Assembly: GCF_051014685.1 (NCBI RefSeq)
Contig: NW_027478919.1
Location: forward strand, 248,001 to 312,000
DNA length: 64,000 nucleotides
Direction of reading: 5' to 3'
Source of the DNA: Ptiloglossa arizonensis
Taxonomy: Eukaryota > Arthropoda > Insecta > Hymenoptera > Colletidae
Shown: piece after piece, positions 23,946-36,929 of the stretch
Layout: each line of letters opens with the position of its first letter
How positions within the stretch are numbered: position 1 is the first letter of the stretch
The notes under the pieces: generated by a model
Database searches by the model: none
Seen by the model: only the letters and a program-made list of their open reading frames with translations
What the model was told of the DNA's origin: nothing
Position numbers and translations under genes: made by a program

Positions 23946-23968
23946 AAAAAAAAAAAAAAAAAAAAAAA
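23946..23968 (+). other. Poly(A) tail of the retroelement (23 A)
   Basis: Uninterrupted run of 23 A joining the 3' UTR to the downstream target duplication. The absence of substitutions suggests a recent insertion. The last A could instead belong to the target, because the target base before the duplicated sequence is also A. Confidence 0.95.
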
Positions 23969-23981
23969 GGCCATAGTAGTT
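23969..23981 (+). repeat. Target-site duplication, 3' copy
   Basis: ggccatagtagtt immediately after the A run. The satellite then resumes with attgttttcgagtatcag at exactly the monomer phase where it was interrupted at 20998. Confidence 0.95.
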
Positions 23982-24789
23982 ATTGTTTTCGAGTATCAGA
24001 CTTGCGAAAATTTTGATGATTTCTCAACCATTCCATAACTTCAAACTCCCATATCTCACGAACGGATTACCAACTCGAGAAATTCCAGTTGCATCTGAAA
24101 GCATAATCTCGCCCGATTACAATGGTATGTGTATTTTTGCCCTAGGCCATAGCAGTTATTGGTTTCGAGTATCAGACTTGCGAAAATTTTGATGGTATCT
24201 CAACCATTCCTTAACTTCAAACTCCCATATCTCGCGAACGGATTGACGAACTCGAGCAATTCCTGTTGCATCTGAAAGTAGAAACTCGCCCGATTACAAT
24301 GGGGTGTGTACTTTTCCCCTAGGCCTTTGTAGTTATTGGTTTCGATAATCAGACTTGCGAAAATTTTGATGGTTTCTCAACCATTCCTTAACTTCAAACT
24401 CCTGTATCTCGCGAACGGATTGACGAACTCCAGAAATTCCTCTAGCATCTGAAAGTAGAAACTCGCCCGATTACACCGGTATGTGTATTTTTGCCCTAGG
24501 CCATAGTAGTTATTGGTTTCGAGTATCAGACTTGCGAAAATTTTGATGGTTTCTCAACCATTCCTTAACGTTCAAACTCCCATATCTCGCGAACGGATCG
24601 ACGAACTCGAGAAATTCCTGTTGCATCTGAAAGCAGAAACTCGCCCGATTACAACGATATGTGTATTTTTCCCCTAGACCATTTCAGTTATTCGTTTCTA
24701 GCATAAGAATTGCGAAAATTTTGATGGTTTCTCAATCATTCCTTACCATTAAACTCCCATATCTCGCAAACGGATTGACGAATCCGAGA

Positions 24790-27700
24790 AATTCCTGTTG
24801 CATCTGAAAGTAGAAACTCGCCCGATTACAATGGTATGTGTACTTTTCCCCTAGGCCATTCCAGTTATTGGATTCGAGTATCGGACCAGCGAAAATTTTG
24901 ATGGTTACTCAACCATTCCTTAACTCCAAACTCCCATATCTCGCGTACGGATTGACGAACTCGAGAAATTGCTCTTGCATCAGAAAGAAGAGACTCGCCC
25001 GATTACAACGGTATATGTATTTTTCCCCTCGGCAAGAGTGCTTGTTGGTTTCGAGTATCAGACTTGCGAAAATTTTGATGGTTTCTCAACCATTCGTTAA
25101 CTCCAAACTCCGACATTTCGTGAACGGATTGACGAATTCGAAAAATTTCTGCTGCATCTGAAAGTAGAAACTCGCCCGGTTACAGCGGTATGTGTATTTT
25201 TCCCCTGGGCCATTGTAGTTATTGGTTTCGAGTATCAGACTTGCGAAAATTTTGATGGTTCCTCAACCATTCCTTAACTCCAAACTCCCATATCTCGCGT
25301 ACGGATTGACGAACTCGAGAAATTCCTCTTGCATCAGAAAGTAGAGACTCGCCCGATTAGAACGGTATATGTATTTTTCCCCTCGGCAAGAGTGCTTGTT
25401 GGTTTCGAGTATCAGACTTGCGAAAATTTTGATGGTTTCTCAAGCATTCCTTACATTCAAACTCCCATATCTCGCGGACGGTTTGACGAACTCGAGAAAT
25501 TCCTGTTGCATCTGAAAGTAGAAACTCGCCCGATTACAACGGTATGTGTATTTTTCCCCTAGGCCATTGTAGTTATTGGTTTCGAGTATCAGACTTGCGA
25601 AAATTTCGATGGTTTCTCAACCATTCCTTAACTTCAAACTTCCATATCTCGCGAACGGATTGACGACCTCGAGAAATTCCTGTTGCATCTGAAAGTAGAA
25701 ACTCGCCCGATTACAATGGGGAGTGTACTTTTCCCCTAGGTCTTTGTAGTTATTGGTTTCGATAATCAGACTTGCGAAAATTTTGATGGTTTCTCAACCA
25801 TTCCTTAACTTCAAACTCCCATATCTCGCGAACGGATTGACGAAAACGAGAAATTCCTCTAGCATCTGAAAGTAGAAACTCGCCCGATTGCACCGGTATG
25901 TGTATTTTTGCCCTAGGCCATAGTAGTTATTGTTTTCGAGTATCAGACTTGCGAAAATTTTGATGGTTTCTCAACCATGCCTTAACCTCAAACGCCCATA
26001 TCTCGCGAATGGATCGACGAACTAGAGAAATTCCAGTTGCATCTGAAAGCAGAAACTCGCCCGATTACACTGGTATGTGTACTTTTCCCCTAGGGCATTC
26101 TAGTTATTGGTTTCGACTATCAGACCAGCGAAAATTTTGATAGTTTCTCAAGCATTCCTTAAATTCAAACCCCCAAATCTCGCGAACGGATTGACGAACT
26201 CGAGAAATTCCTGTTGCATCCGAAAGTAGAATCTCGCCCGATTACAATGGTGTGTGTATTTTTGCCCTAGGCAATAGTAGTTATTGGTTTCGAGTATCAG
26301 ACTCGCGAAAATTTTGATGATTTCTCAACCATTCCTTAACTTCAATCTCCCATATCTCGCGAACGGATTACCAACTCGAGAAATTCCAGTTGCATCTGAT
26401 CGCATAATCTCGCCCGATTAAAATGGTATGTGTATTTTTGCCCTAGGCCATAGCAGTTATTGGTTTCGAGTATCAGACTTGCGAAAATTTTGATGGTTTC
26501 TCAACCATTCCTTAACATCAAACTCCCATATCTCGCGAACGGATTGACGAAATCGAGAAATTCCTGTTGCATCTGAAGGTAGAAGATCGCCCGATTACAA
26601 CGGTATGTGTATTTTTGCCCTAGGCAATAGTAGTTATTGGTTTCGTGTATCAGACTTGCAAAAATTTTGATGATTTCTCAACCATTCCATAACTTCAAAC
26701 TCCCATATCTCACGAACGGATTACCAACTCGAGAAATTCCAGTTGCATCTGAAAGCATAATCTCGCCCGATTACAATGGTATGTGTATTTTTGCCCTAGG
26801 CCATAGCAGTTATTGGTTTCGAGTATCAGACTTGCGAAAATTTTGATGGTATCTCAACCATTCCTTAACTTCAAACTCCCATATCTCGCGAACGGATTGA
26901 CGAACTCGATCAATTCCTGTTGCATCTGAAAGTAGAAACTCGCCCGATTACAATGGGGTGTGTACTTTTCCCCTAGGCCTTTGTAGTTATTGGTTTCGAT
27001 AATCAGACTTGCGAAAATTTTGATGGTTTCTCTACCATTCCTTAACTTCAAACTCCTGTATCTCGCGAACGGATTGACGAACTCCAGAAATTCCTCTAGC
27101 ATCTGAAAGTAGAAACTCGCCCGATTACACCAGTATGTGTATTTTTCCCCTAAGCCATTGTAGTTATTGGTTTCGAGTATCAGACTTGCGAAAATTTTGA
27201 TGGTTTCTCAACCATTCCTTAACTTCAAACTCCCATATCTCGCGAACGGATTGACGAATCCCAGAAATTCCTGTTGCATCTGAGAGTAGAAACTCGCCCG
27301 ATTACAACGGTATTTGTATTTTTGCCCTAGGCCATAGTAGTTATTGGTTTCGAGTATCAGACTTGCGAAAATTTTGATGGTTTCTCAACCATTCCTTAAC
27401 GTTCAAACTCCCATATCTCGCGAACGGATCGACGAACTCGAGAAATTCCTGTTGCATCTGAAAGCAGAAACTCGCCCGATTACAACGATATGTGTTTTTT
27501 TGCCCTAGGCCATTGTAGTTATTGGTTTCGAGTATCAGACTTGCGAAAATTATGATGGTTTCTCAACCATTCCTTAACGTTCAAACTCCCATATCTCGCG
27601 AACGGATCGAGGAACTCGAGAAATTCCTGTTGCATCTGAAAGTAGAAACTCGCCCGATTACAATGGTATGTGTACTTTTCCCCTAGGCCATTCCAGTTAT

Positions 27701-28632
27701 TGGATTCGAGTATCGGACCAGCGAAAATTTTGATGGTTACTCAACCATTCCTTAACTCCAAACTCCCATATCTCGCGTACGGATTGACGAACTCGAGAAA
27801 TTGCTCTTGCATCAGAAAGAAGAGACTCGCCCGATTACAACGGTATATGTATTTTTCCCCTCGGCAAGAGTGCTTGTTGGTTTCGAGTATCAGACTTGCG
27901 AAAATTTTGATGGTTTCTCAACCATTCGTTAACTCCAAACTCCGACATTTCGTGAACGGATTGACGAATTCGAAAAATTTCTGCTGCATCTGAAAGTAGA
28001 AACTCGCCCGGTTACAGCGGTATGTGTATTTTTCCCCTGGGCCATTGTAGTTATTGGTTTCGAGTATCAGACTTGCGAAAATTTTGATGGTTCCTCAACC
28101 ATTCCTTAACTCCAAACTCCCATATCTCGCGTACGGATTGACGAACTCGAGAAATTCCTCTTGCATCAGAAAGTAGAGACTCGCCCGATTACAACGGTAT
28201 ATGTATTTTTCCCCTCGGCAAGAGTGCTTGTTGGTTTCGAGTATCAGACTTGCGAAAATTTTGATGGTTTCTCAAGCATTCCTTACATTCAAACTCCCAT
28301 ATCTCGCGGACGGTTTGACGAACTCGAGAAATTCCTGTTGCATCTGAAAGTAGAAACTCGCCCGATTACAACGGTATGTGTATTTTTCCCCTAGGCCATT
28401 GTAGTTATTGGTTTCGAGTATCAGACTTGCGAAAATTTCGATGGTTTCTCAACCATTCCTTAACTTCAAACTTCCATATCTCGCGAACGGATTGACGACC
28501 TCGAGAAATTCCTGTTGCATCTGAAAGTAGAAACTCGCCCGATTACAATGGGGAGTGTACTTTTCCCCTAGGTCTTTGTAGTTATTGGTTTCGATAATCA
28601 GACTTGCGAAAATTTTGATGGTTTCTCAACCA
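24790..28632 (+). repeat. 2832-bp offset duplication (16 monomers)
   Basis: About 24790-25800 recurs at about 27622-28632 (offset 2832 = 16 x 177). Shared private variants include ttattggattcgagtatcgg, gatggttactcaacc, cttgcatcagaaag and ggcaagagtgcttgttgg. A related block precedes the retroelement near 20060-20830, giving three versions of this cassette in the window. The first right-arm copy carries one extra monomer (about 25800-25976) before the next duplicated block. Confidence 0.85.
25898..25963 (+). repeat. Monomer segment resembling the unoccupied retroelement target
   Basis: This segment carries the element's left flank (gccctaggccatagtagtt) joined directly to its right flank with the uncommon variant attgttttcgag. 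It therefore looks like an empty version of the insertion site at 20998/23969. It belongs to the extra monomer between the two duplicated blocks here. Confidence 0.6.
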
Positions 28633-29324
28633 TGCCTTAACCTCAAACGCCCATATCTCGCGAATGGATCGACGAACTAGAGAAATTCCAGTTGCATCTG
28701 AAAGCAGAAACTCGCCCGATTACAGTGGTATGTGTACTTTTCCCCTAGGGCATTCTAGTTATTGGTTTCGACTATCAGACCAGCGAAAATTTTGATAGTT
28801 TCTCAAGCATTCCTTAAATTCAAACCCCCAAATCTCGCGAACGGATTGACGAACTCGAGAAATTCCTGTTGCATCCGAAAGTAGAATCTCGCCCGATTAC
28901 AATGGTGTGTGTATTTTTGCCCTAGGCAATAGTAGTTATTGGTTTCGAGTATCAGACTCGCGAAAATTTTGATGATTTCTCAACCATTCCTTAACTTCAA
29001 TCTCCCATATCTCGCGAACGGATTACCAACTCGAGAAATTCCAGTTGCATCTGATCGCATAATCTCGCCCGATTAAAATGGTATGTGTATTTTTGCCCTA
29101 GGCCATAGCAGTTATTGGTTTCGAGTATCAGACTTGCGAAAATTTTGATGGTTTCTCAACCATTCCTTAACTTCAAACTCCCATATCTCGCGAACGGATT
29201 GACGAACTCGAGAAATTCCTGTTGCATCTGAAGGTAGAAGATCGCCCGATTACAACGGTATGTGTATTTTTGCCCTAGGCAATAGTAGTTATTGGTTTCG
29301 TGTATCAGACTTGCAAAAATTTTG
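25977..29324 (+). repeat. 2655-bp offset duplication (15 monomers)
   Basis: About 25977-26669 recurs at about 28632-29324 (offset 2655 = 15 x 177), marked by catgccttaacctcaaacgcc, gaacggattaccaactcgag and tttcgtgtatcagac. It continues the previous duplication after the loss or gain of one monomer. After 29324 the second copy jumps to sequence matching about 27040, another recombination junction. Confidence 0.8.
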
Positions 29325-29574
29325 ATGGTTTCTCAACCACTCCTTAACTTCAAACTCCTGTATCTCGCGAACGGATTGACGAACTCCAGAAATTCCTCTA
29401 GCATCTGAAAGTAGAAACTCGCCCGATTACACCGGTATGTGTATTTTTCCCCTAAGCCATTGTAGTTATTGGTTTCGAGTATCAGACTTGCGAAAATTTT
29501 GATGGTTTCTCAACCATTCCTTAACTTCAAACTCCCATATCTCGCGAACGGATTGACGAATCCCAGAAATTCCT

Positions 29575-32500
29575 GTTGCATCTGAGAGTAGAAACTCGCC
29601 CGATTACAACGGTATTTGTATTTTTGCCCTAGGCCATAGTAGTTATTGGTTTCGAGTATCAGACTTGCGAAAATTTTGATGGTTTCTCAACCATTCCTTA
29701 ACGTTCAAACTCCCATATCTCGCCAACGGATCGACGAACTCGAGAAATTCCTGTTGCATCTGAAAGCAGAAACTCGCCCGATTACAACGATATGTGTTTT
29801 TTTGCCCTAGGCCATTGTAGTTATTGGTTTCGAGTATCAGACTTGCGAAAATTATGATGGTTTCTCAACCATTCCTTAACGTTCAAACTCCCATATCTCG
29901 CGAACGGATCGACGAACTCGAGAAATTCCTGTTGCATCTGAAAGCAGAAACTCGCCCGATTACAACGGTATGTGTATTTTTCCCCTAGACCATTTCAGTT
30001 ATTCGTTTCTAGCATAAGAATTGCGAAAATTTTGATGGTTTCTCAATCATTCCTTACCATCAAACTCCCATATCTCGCAAACGGATTGACGAATCCGAGA
30101 AATTCCTGTTGCATCTGAGAGTAGAAACTCGCCCGATTACAACGGTATGTGTATTTTTCCCCTACGGCATTCCAGTTATTCGTTTCTAGCATCAGAATTG
30201 CGAAAATTTTGATGGCTTCTCAACCATTCCTTAACTTCAAACTCCCATATCTCGCGAACGGACTGACGAATCCGAGAAATTACTGTTGCATCTGGGAGTA
30301 GAAACTCGCCCGATTACAACGGTATGTGCATTTTTTCCCCTATGCCATTCCAGTTAATCTTTTCTATCATCAGAATTGCGAAAATTTTGATGGTTTCTCA
30401 ACCATTTCTTAAATCCAAACTCCGACATTTCGCGAACGGATTGACGAATCCGAGAAATTTCTGTTGCACCTGAAAGCAGAAACTCGCCCGATTACAGTGG
30501 TATGTGTACTCTTCCCCTAGGGCATTCTAGTTATTGGTTTCGACTATCAGAACAGCGAAAATTTTGATAGTTTCTCAAGCATTCCTTAACTTCAAACCCC
30601 CAAATCTCGCGAACGGATTGACGAACTCGAGAAATTCCTGTTGCATCCGAAAGTAGAAACTCGCCCGATTACAATGGTGTGTGTATTTTTGCCCTAGGCA
30701 ATAGTAGTTATTGGTTTCGAGTATCAGACTTGCGAAAATTTTGATGGTTTCCCAACCACTCCATACCTTCAAACTCCCATATATCGCGAACGGATTGACG
30801 AACTCGAGAAATTCCAGTTGCATCCGAAAGAAGAAACTCGCCCGATTACAACGATATGTGTATCTTTGCCATAGGCCATTCCAGTTATTCGGTTCTAGCA
30901 TCAGAACTGCAAAAATTTTGATGGTTTCTCAACCATCTCTTAAATCCAAACTCCGATATTTCGCGAACGGATTGACGAATCCGAGAAATTTCAGTTGCAT
31001 CTGAAAGTAGAAACTCGCCCGATTACAATGGGGAGTGTACTTTTCCCCTAGGCCTTTGTAGTTATTGGTTTCGATAATCAGACTTGCGAAAATTTTGATG
31101 GTTTCTCAACCATTCCTTAACTTCAAACTCCCATATCTCGCGAACGGATTGACGAACTCGAGAAATTCCTCTAGCATCTGAAAGTAGAAACTCGCCCGAA
31201 TGCACCGGTATGTGTATTTTTCCCCTAAGCCATTGTAGTTATTGGTTTCGAGTATCAGACTTGCGAAAATTTTGATGGTTTCCCAACCATTCCTTAACCT
31301 CAAACGCCCATATCTCGCGAATGGATTGACGAACTAGAGAAATTCCAGTTGCATCTGAAAGCAGAAACTCGCCCGATTACAGTGGTATGTGTACTTTTCC
31401 CCTAGGGCATTCTAGTTATTGGTTTCGACTATCAGACCAGCGAAAATTTTGATAGTTTCTCAAGCATTCCTTAACTTCAAACCCCCAAATCTCGCGAACG
31501 CATTGACGAACTCGAGAAATTCCTGTTGCATCCGAAAGTAGAATCTCGCCCGATTACAATGGTGTGTGTATTTTTGCCCTAGGCAATAGTAGTTTTTGGT
31601 TTCGTGTATCAGATTTGCGAAAATTTTGATGATTTCTCAACCATTCCTTAACTTCAATCTCCCATATCTCGCGAACGGATTACCAACTCGAGAAATTCCA
31701 GTTGCATCTGAAAGCATAATCTCGCCCGATTACAATGGTATGTGTATTTTTGCCCTAGGCCATAGCAGTTATTGGTTTCGAGTATCAGACTTGCGAAAAT
31801 TTTGATGGTATCTCAACCATTCCTTAACTTCAAACTCCCATATCTCGCGAACGGATTGACGAACTCGAGCAATTCCTGTTGCATCTGAGAGTAGAAACTC
31901 GCCCGATTACAACGGTATTTGTATTTTTGCCCTAGGCCATAGTAGTTATTGGTTTCGAGTATCAGACTTGCGAAAATTTTGATGGTTTCTCAACCATTCC
32001 TTAACGTTCAAACTCCCATATCTCGCGAACGGATCGACGAACTCGAGAAATTCCTGTTGCATCTGAAAGCAGAAACTCGCCCGATTACAACGATATGTGT
32101 TTTTTTGCCCTAGGCCATTGTAGTTATTGGTTTCGAGTATCAGACTTGCGAAAATTATGATGGTTTCTCAACCATTCCTTAACGTTCAAACTCCCATATC
32201 TCGCGAACGGATCGACGAACTCGAGAAATTCCTGTTGCATCTGAAAGCAGAAACTCGCCCGATTACAACGGTATGTGTATTTTTCCCCTAGACCAATTCA
32301 GTTATTCGTTTCTAGCATAAGAATTGCGAAAATTTTGATGGTTTCTCAATCATTCCTTACCATCAAACTCCCATATCTCGCAAACGGATTGACGAATCCG
32401 AGAAATTCCTGTTGCATCTGAGAGTAGAAACTCGCCCGATTACAACGGTATGTGTATTTTTCCCCTACGGCATTCCAGTTATTCGTTTCTAGCATCAGAA

Positions 32501-34003
32501 TTGCGAAAATTTTGATGGCTTCTCAACCATTCCTTAACTTCAAACTCCCATATCTCGCGAACGGATTGACGAATCCGAGAAATTACTGTTGCATCTGGGA
32601 GTAGAAACTCGCCCGATTACAACGGTATGTGCATTTTTTCCCCTATGCCATTCCAGTTATTCTTTTCTATCATCAGAATTGCGAAAATTTTGATGGTTTC
32701 TCAACCATTTCTTAAATCCAAACTCCGACATTTCGCGAACAGATTGACGAATCCGAGAAATTTCTGTTGCAACTGAAAGCAGAAACTCGCCCGATTACAG
32801 TGGTATGTGTACTTTTCCCCTAGGGCATTCTAGTTATTGGTTTCGACTATCAGACCAGCGAAAATTTTGATAGTTTCTCAAGCATTCCTTAACTTCAAAC
32901 CCCCAAATCTCGCGAACGGATCGACGAACTCGAGAAATTCCTGTTGCATCTGAAAGCAGAAACTCGCCCGATTACAACGATATGTGTTTTTTTGCCCTAG
33001 GCCATTGTAGTTATTGGTTTCGATTATCAGACTTGCGAAAATTTTGATGGTTTCCCAACCACTCCATACCTTCAAACTCCCATATATCGCGAACGGATTG
33101 ACGAACTCGAGAAATTCCAGTTGCATCCGAAAGTAGAAACTCGCACGATTACAACGATATGTGTATCTTTGCCATAGGCCATTCCAGTTATTCGGTTCTA
33201 GCATCAGAACTGCAAAAATTTTGATGGTTTCTCAACCATCTCTTAAATCCAAACTCCGATATTTCGCGAACGGATTGACGAATCCGAGAAATTTCAGTTG
33301 CATCTGAAAGTAGAAACTCGCCCGATTACAATGGGGAGTGTACTTTTCCCCTAGGCCTTTGTAGTTATTGGTTTCGATAATCAGACTTGCGAAAATTTTG
33401 ATGGTTTCTCAACCATTCCTTAACTTCAAACTCCCATATCTCGCGAACGGATTGACGAACTCGAGAAATTCCTCTAGCATCTGAAAGTAGAAACTCGCCC
33501 GAATGCACCGGTATGTGTATTTTTCCCCTAAGCCATTGTAGTTATTGGTTTCGAGTATCAGACTTGCGAAAATTTTGATGGTTTCCCAACCATTCCTTAA
33601 CCTCAAACGCCCATATCTCGCGAATGGATTGACGAACTAGAGAAATTCCAGTTGCATCTGAAAGCAGAAACTCGCCCGATTACAGTGGTATGTGTACTTT
33701 TCCCCTAGGGCATTCTAGTTATTGGTTTCGACTATCAGACCAGCGAAAATTTTGATAGTTTCTCAAGCATTCCTTAACTTCAAACCCCCAAATCTCGCGA
33801 ACGCATTGACGAACTCGAGAAATTCCTGCTGCATCCGAAAGTAGAATCTTGCCCGATTACAATGGTGTGTGTATTTTTGCCCTAGGCAATAGTAGTTTTT
33901 GGTTTCGAGTATGAGATTTGCGAAAATTTTGATGATTTCTCAACCATTCCTTAACTTCAATCTCCCATATCTCGCGAACGGATTACCAACTCGAGAAATT
34001 CCA
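29575..34003 (+). repeat. 2303-bp offset duplication (13 monomers plus 2 bp)
   Basis: About 29575-31700 recurs at about 31878-34003 with an offset of 2303 bp. Shared private variants include gagagtagaaactcgcccg, a ttatgatgg monomer, ttcgtttctagcataag and ctatcatcagaattgcg. One internal stretch (about 30630-30720 against 32933-33023) differs strongly: the downstream copy carries cgatatgtgttttttt where the upstream copy has atggtgtgtgtattt. This suggests local replacement from another monomer. Confidence 0.82.
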
Positions 34004-36050
34004 GTTGCATCTGATAGCATAATCTCGCCCGATTAAAATGGTATGTGTATGTTTGCCCTAGGCCATAGCAGTTATTGGTTGCGAGTATCAGACTTGCGAA
34101 AATTTTGATGGTTTCTCAACCATTCCTTAACTTCAAACTCCCATATCTCGCGAACGGATTGACGAACTCGAGAAATTCCTGTTGCATCTGAAGGTAGAAG
34201 ATCGCCCGATTACAACGGTATGTGTATTTTTGCCCTAGGCAATACTAGTTATTGGTTTCGAGTATCAGACTTGCAAAAATTTTGATGATTTCTCAACCAT
34301 TCCATAACTTCAAACTCCCATATCTCACGAACGGATTACCAACTTGAGAAATTCCAGTTGCATCTGAAAGCATAATCTCGCCCGATTACAATGGTATGTG
34401 TATTTTTGCCCTAGGCCATAGCAGTTATTGGTTTCGAGTATCAGACTTGCGAAAATTTTGATGGTATCTCAACCATTCCTTAACTTCAAACTCCCATATC
34501 TCGCGAACGGATTGACGAACTCGAGCAATTCCTGTTGCATCTGAAAGTAGAAACTCGCCCGATTACAATGGGGTGTGTACTTTTCCCCTAGGCCTTTGTA
34601 GTTATTGGTTTCGATAATCAGACTTGCGAAAATTTTGATGGTTTCTCAACCATTCCTTAACTTCAAACTCCTGTATCTCGCGAACGGATTGACGAACTCC
34701 AGAAATTCCTCTAGCATCTGAAAGTAGAAACTCGCCCGATTACACCGGTATGTGTATTTTTCCCCTAAGCCATTGTAGTTATTGGTTTCGAGTATCAGAC
34801 TTGCGAAAATTTTGATGGTTTCTCAACCATTCCTTAACTTCAAACTCCCATATCTCGCGAACGGATTGACGAATCCCAGAAATTCCTGTTGCATCTGAGA
34901 GTAGAAACTCGCCCGATTACAAATGTATGTGTATTTTTCCACTATGCCATTCCAGTTAATCGTTTCTAGCATCAGAATTGCGAAAATTTTGATGGTTTCT
35001 CAATCATTCCTTAACGTTCAAACTCCCATATCTCGCGAACGGATTGACGAACTCGAGAAATTTCTGTTGCATCTGAAAGCAGAAACTCGCCCGATTACAA
35101 CGATATGTGTATCTTTGCCATAGGCCATTCCAGTTATTCGGTTCTAGCATCAGAACTGCAAAAATTTTTATGGTTTCTCAACCATCTCTTAAATCCAAAC
35201 TCCGATATTTCGCGAACGGATTGACGAATCCGAGAAATTTCAGTTGCATCTGAAAGCAGAAACTCGCCCGATTACAACGATATGTGTTTTTTTGCCCTAG
35301 GCCAATGTAGTAATTGGTTTCGAGTATCAGACTTGCGAAAATTTTGATGGTTTCTCAACCATTCCTTAACGTTCAAACTCCCATATCTCGCGAACGGATC
35401 GACGAACTCGAGAAATTCCTGTTGCATCTGAAAGCAGAAACTCGCCCGATTACAACGGTATGTGTATTTTTCCCCTAGACCATTTCAGTTATTCGTTTCT
35501 AGCATAAGAATTGCGAAAATTTTGATGGTTTCTCAATCATTCCTTACCATCAAACTCCCATATCTCGCAAACGGATTGACGAATCCGAGAAATTCCTGTT
35601 GCATCTGAGAGTAGAAACTCGCCCGATTACAACGGTATGTGTATTTTTTCCCTACGGCATTCCAGTTATTCGTTTCTAGCATCAGAATTGCGAAAATTTT
35701 GATGGCTTCTCAACCATTCCTTAACTTCAAACTCCCATATCTCGCGAACGGATTGACGAATCCGAGAAATTACTGTTGCATCTGGGAGTAGAAACTCGCC
35801 CGATTACAACGGTATGTGCATTTTTTCCCCTATGCCATTCCAGTTATTCTTTTCTATCATCAGAATTGCGAAAATTTTGATGGTTTCTCAACCATTTCTT
35901 AAATCCAAACTCCGACATTTCGCGAACGGATTGACGAATCCGAGAAATTACTGTTGCATCTGGGAGTAGAAACTCGCCCGATTACAACGGTATGTGCATT
36001 TTTTCCCCTATGCCATTCCAGTTATTCTTTTCTATCATCAGACTTGCGAA
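29990..36050 (+). repeat. Cluster of a variant monomer type (ttcgtttctagcat)
   Basis: Many monomers here have ttattcgtttctagcatcag followed by aattgcg in place of the usual ttggtttcgagtatcag followed by acttgcg. Examples start near 29998, 30178, 30357, 32300, 32480, 34957, 35488 and 35667. Isolated members also occur near 12866 and 24690. They often co-occur with gacgaatccgagaaatt in place of gacgaactcgagaaatt, losing the ctcgag palindrome. I read this as an older, divergent sub-family. Confidence 0.75.
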
Positions 36051-36929
36051 AATTTTGATGGTTTCTCAACCATTCCTTAACTTCAAACTCCCATACCTCG
36101 CGAACGGATTGACGAACTCGAGAAATTCCTGTTGCATCTGAAAGCAGAAACTCGTCCGATTACAACGATGTGTGTATTTTTGGCCTAGGCCATAGTAGTT
36201 ATTGGTTTCGTGTATCAGACTTCCGAAAATTTTGATGGTTTCTCAACCATTCCTTAACTTCAAACTCCCACATCTCGCGAACGGATTGACGAAGTCGAGA
36301 AATTCCTGTTGCATCTGAAAGCAGAAACTCGCCCGATTACAACGGTATGTGTATTTTTGCCTTAGGCCATAGTAGTTATTGGTTTCGAGCATCAGACTTG
36401 CGAAAATTTTGATGGTTTCTCAACCATTCCTTAACTTCAAACTCCCATGTCTCGCGAACGGATTGACGAACTCGAGAAATTCCTGTTGCATCTGAAAGTA
36501 GAAACTCGCCCGATTACAATGGTGTGTGTACTTTTCCCCTAGGCCACTCCAGTTATTGGTTTCGAGTATCAGACTTGCGAAAATTTTGATGGTTTCTCAA
36601 ACATTCCTTAACTTCAAACTCCCATACCTCGCGAACGGATTGACGAACTCGAGAAATTCCTGTTGCATCTGAAAGCAGAAACTCGTCCGATTACAACGAT
36701 ATGTGTATTTTTGCCTTAGGCCATAGTTGTTATTGGTTTCGAGTATCAGACTTGCGAAAATTTTGATGGTTTCTCAACCATTCCTTAACTTCAAACTCCC
36801 ACATCTCGCGAACGGATTGACGAAGTCGAGAAATTCCTGTTGCATCTGAAAGCAGAAACTCGCCCGATTACAACGGTATGTGTATCTTTGCCCTAGGCCA
36901 ATGTAGTTATTGGTTTCGAGTATCAGACT

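Larger units (their letters stand above)
20999..23968 (+). mobile_element. 5'-truncated R1-clade-like non-LTR retrotransposon
   Basis: A 2970-bp GC-rich island within an AT-richer satellite. It has the full signature of target-primed reverse transcription: a reverse-transcriptase ORF, a 3' UTR, a terminal run of 23 A, and a perfect 13-bp direct repeat (ggccatagtagtt) of satellite sequence on both sides. There are no terminal repeats. The encoded protein begins in the linker just after where the apurinic-type endonuclease normally ends, so ORF1, the endonuclease and the 5' UTR are missing. This is typical 5' truncation. The RT sequence style (FNTLPW after motif A, GVPQGSVLGPLLWN, CYADDT, C-terminal CCHC finger) fits the R1 clade. 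The poly(A) tail is more like TRAS/SART-type members than rDNA R1. Jockey or another clade is possible. The open frame and pure A tail suggest a fairly recent insertion. Confidence 0.93.

Noticed and set aside
20999..23968. LTR retrotransposon, DNA transposon or integrated virus
   Set aside because: There are no terminal direct or inverted repeats and no integrase, transposase, protease or capsid motifs. The poly(A) tail and variable-length target duplication fit a non-LTR element.
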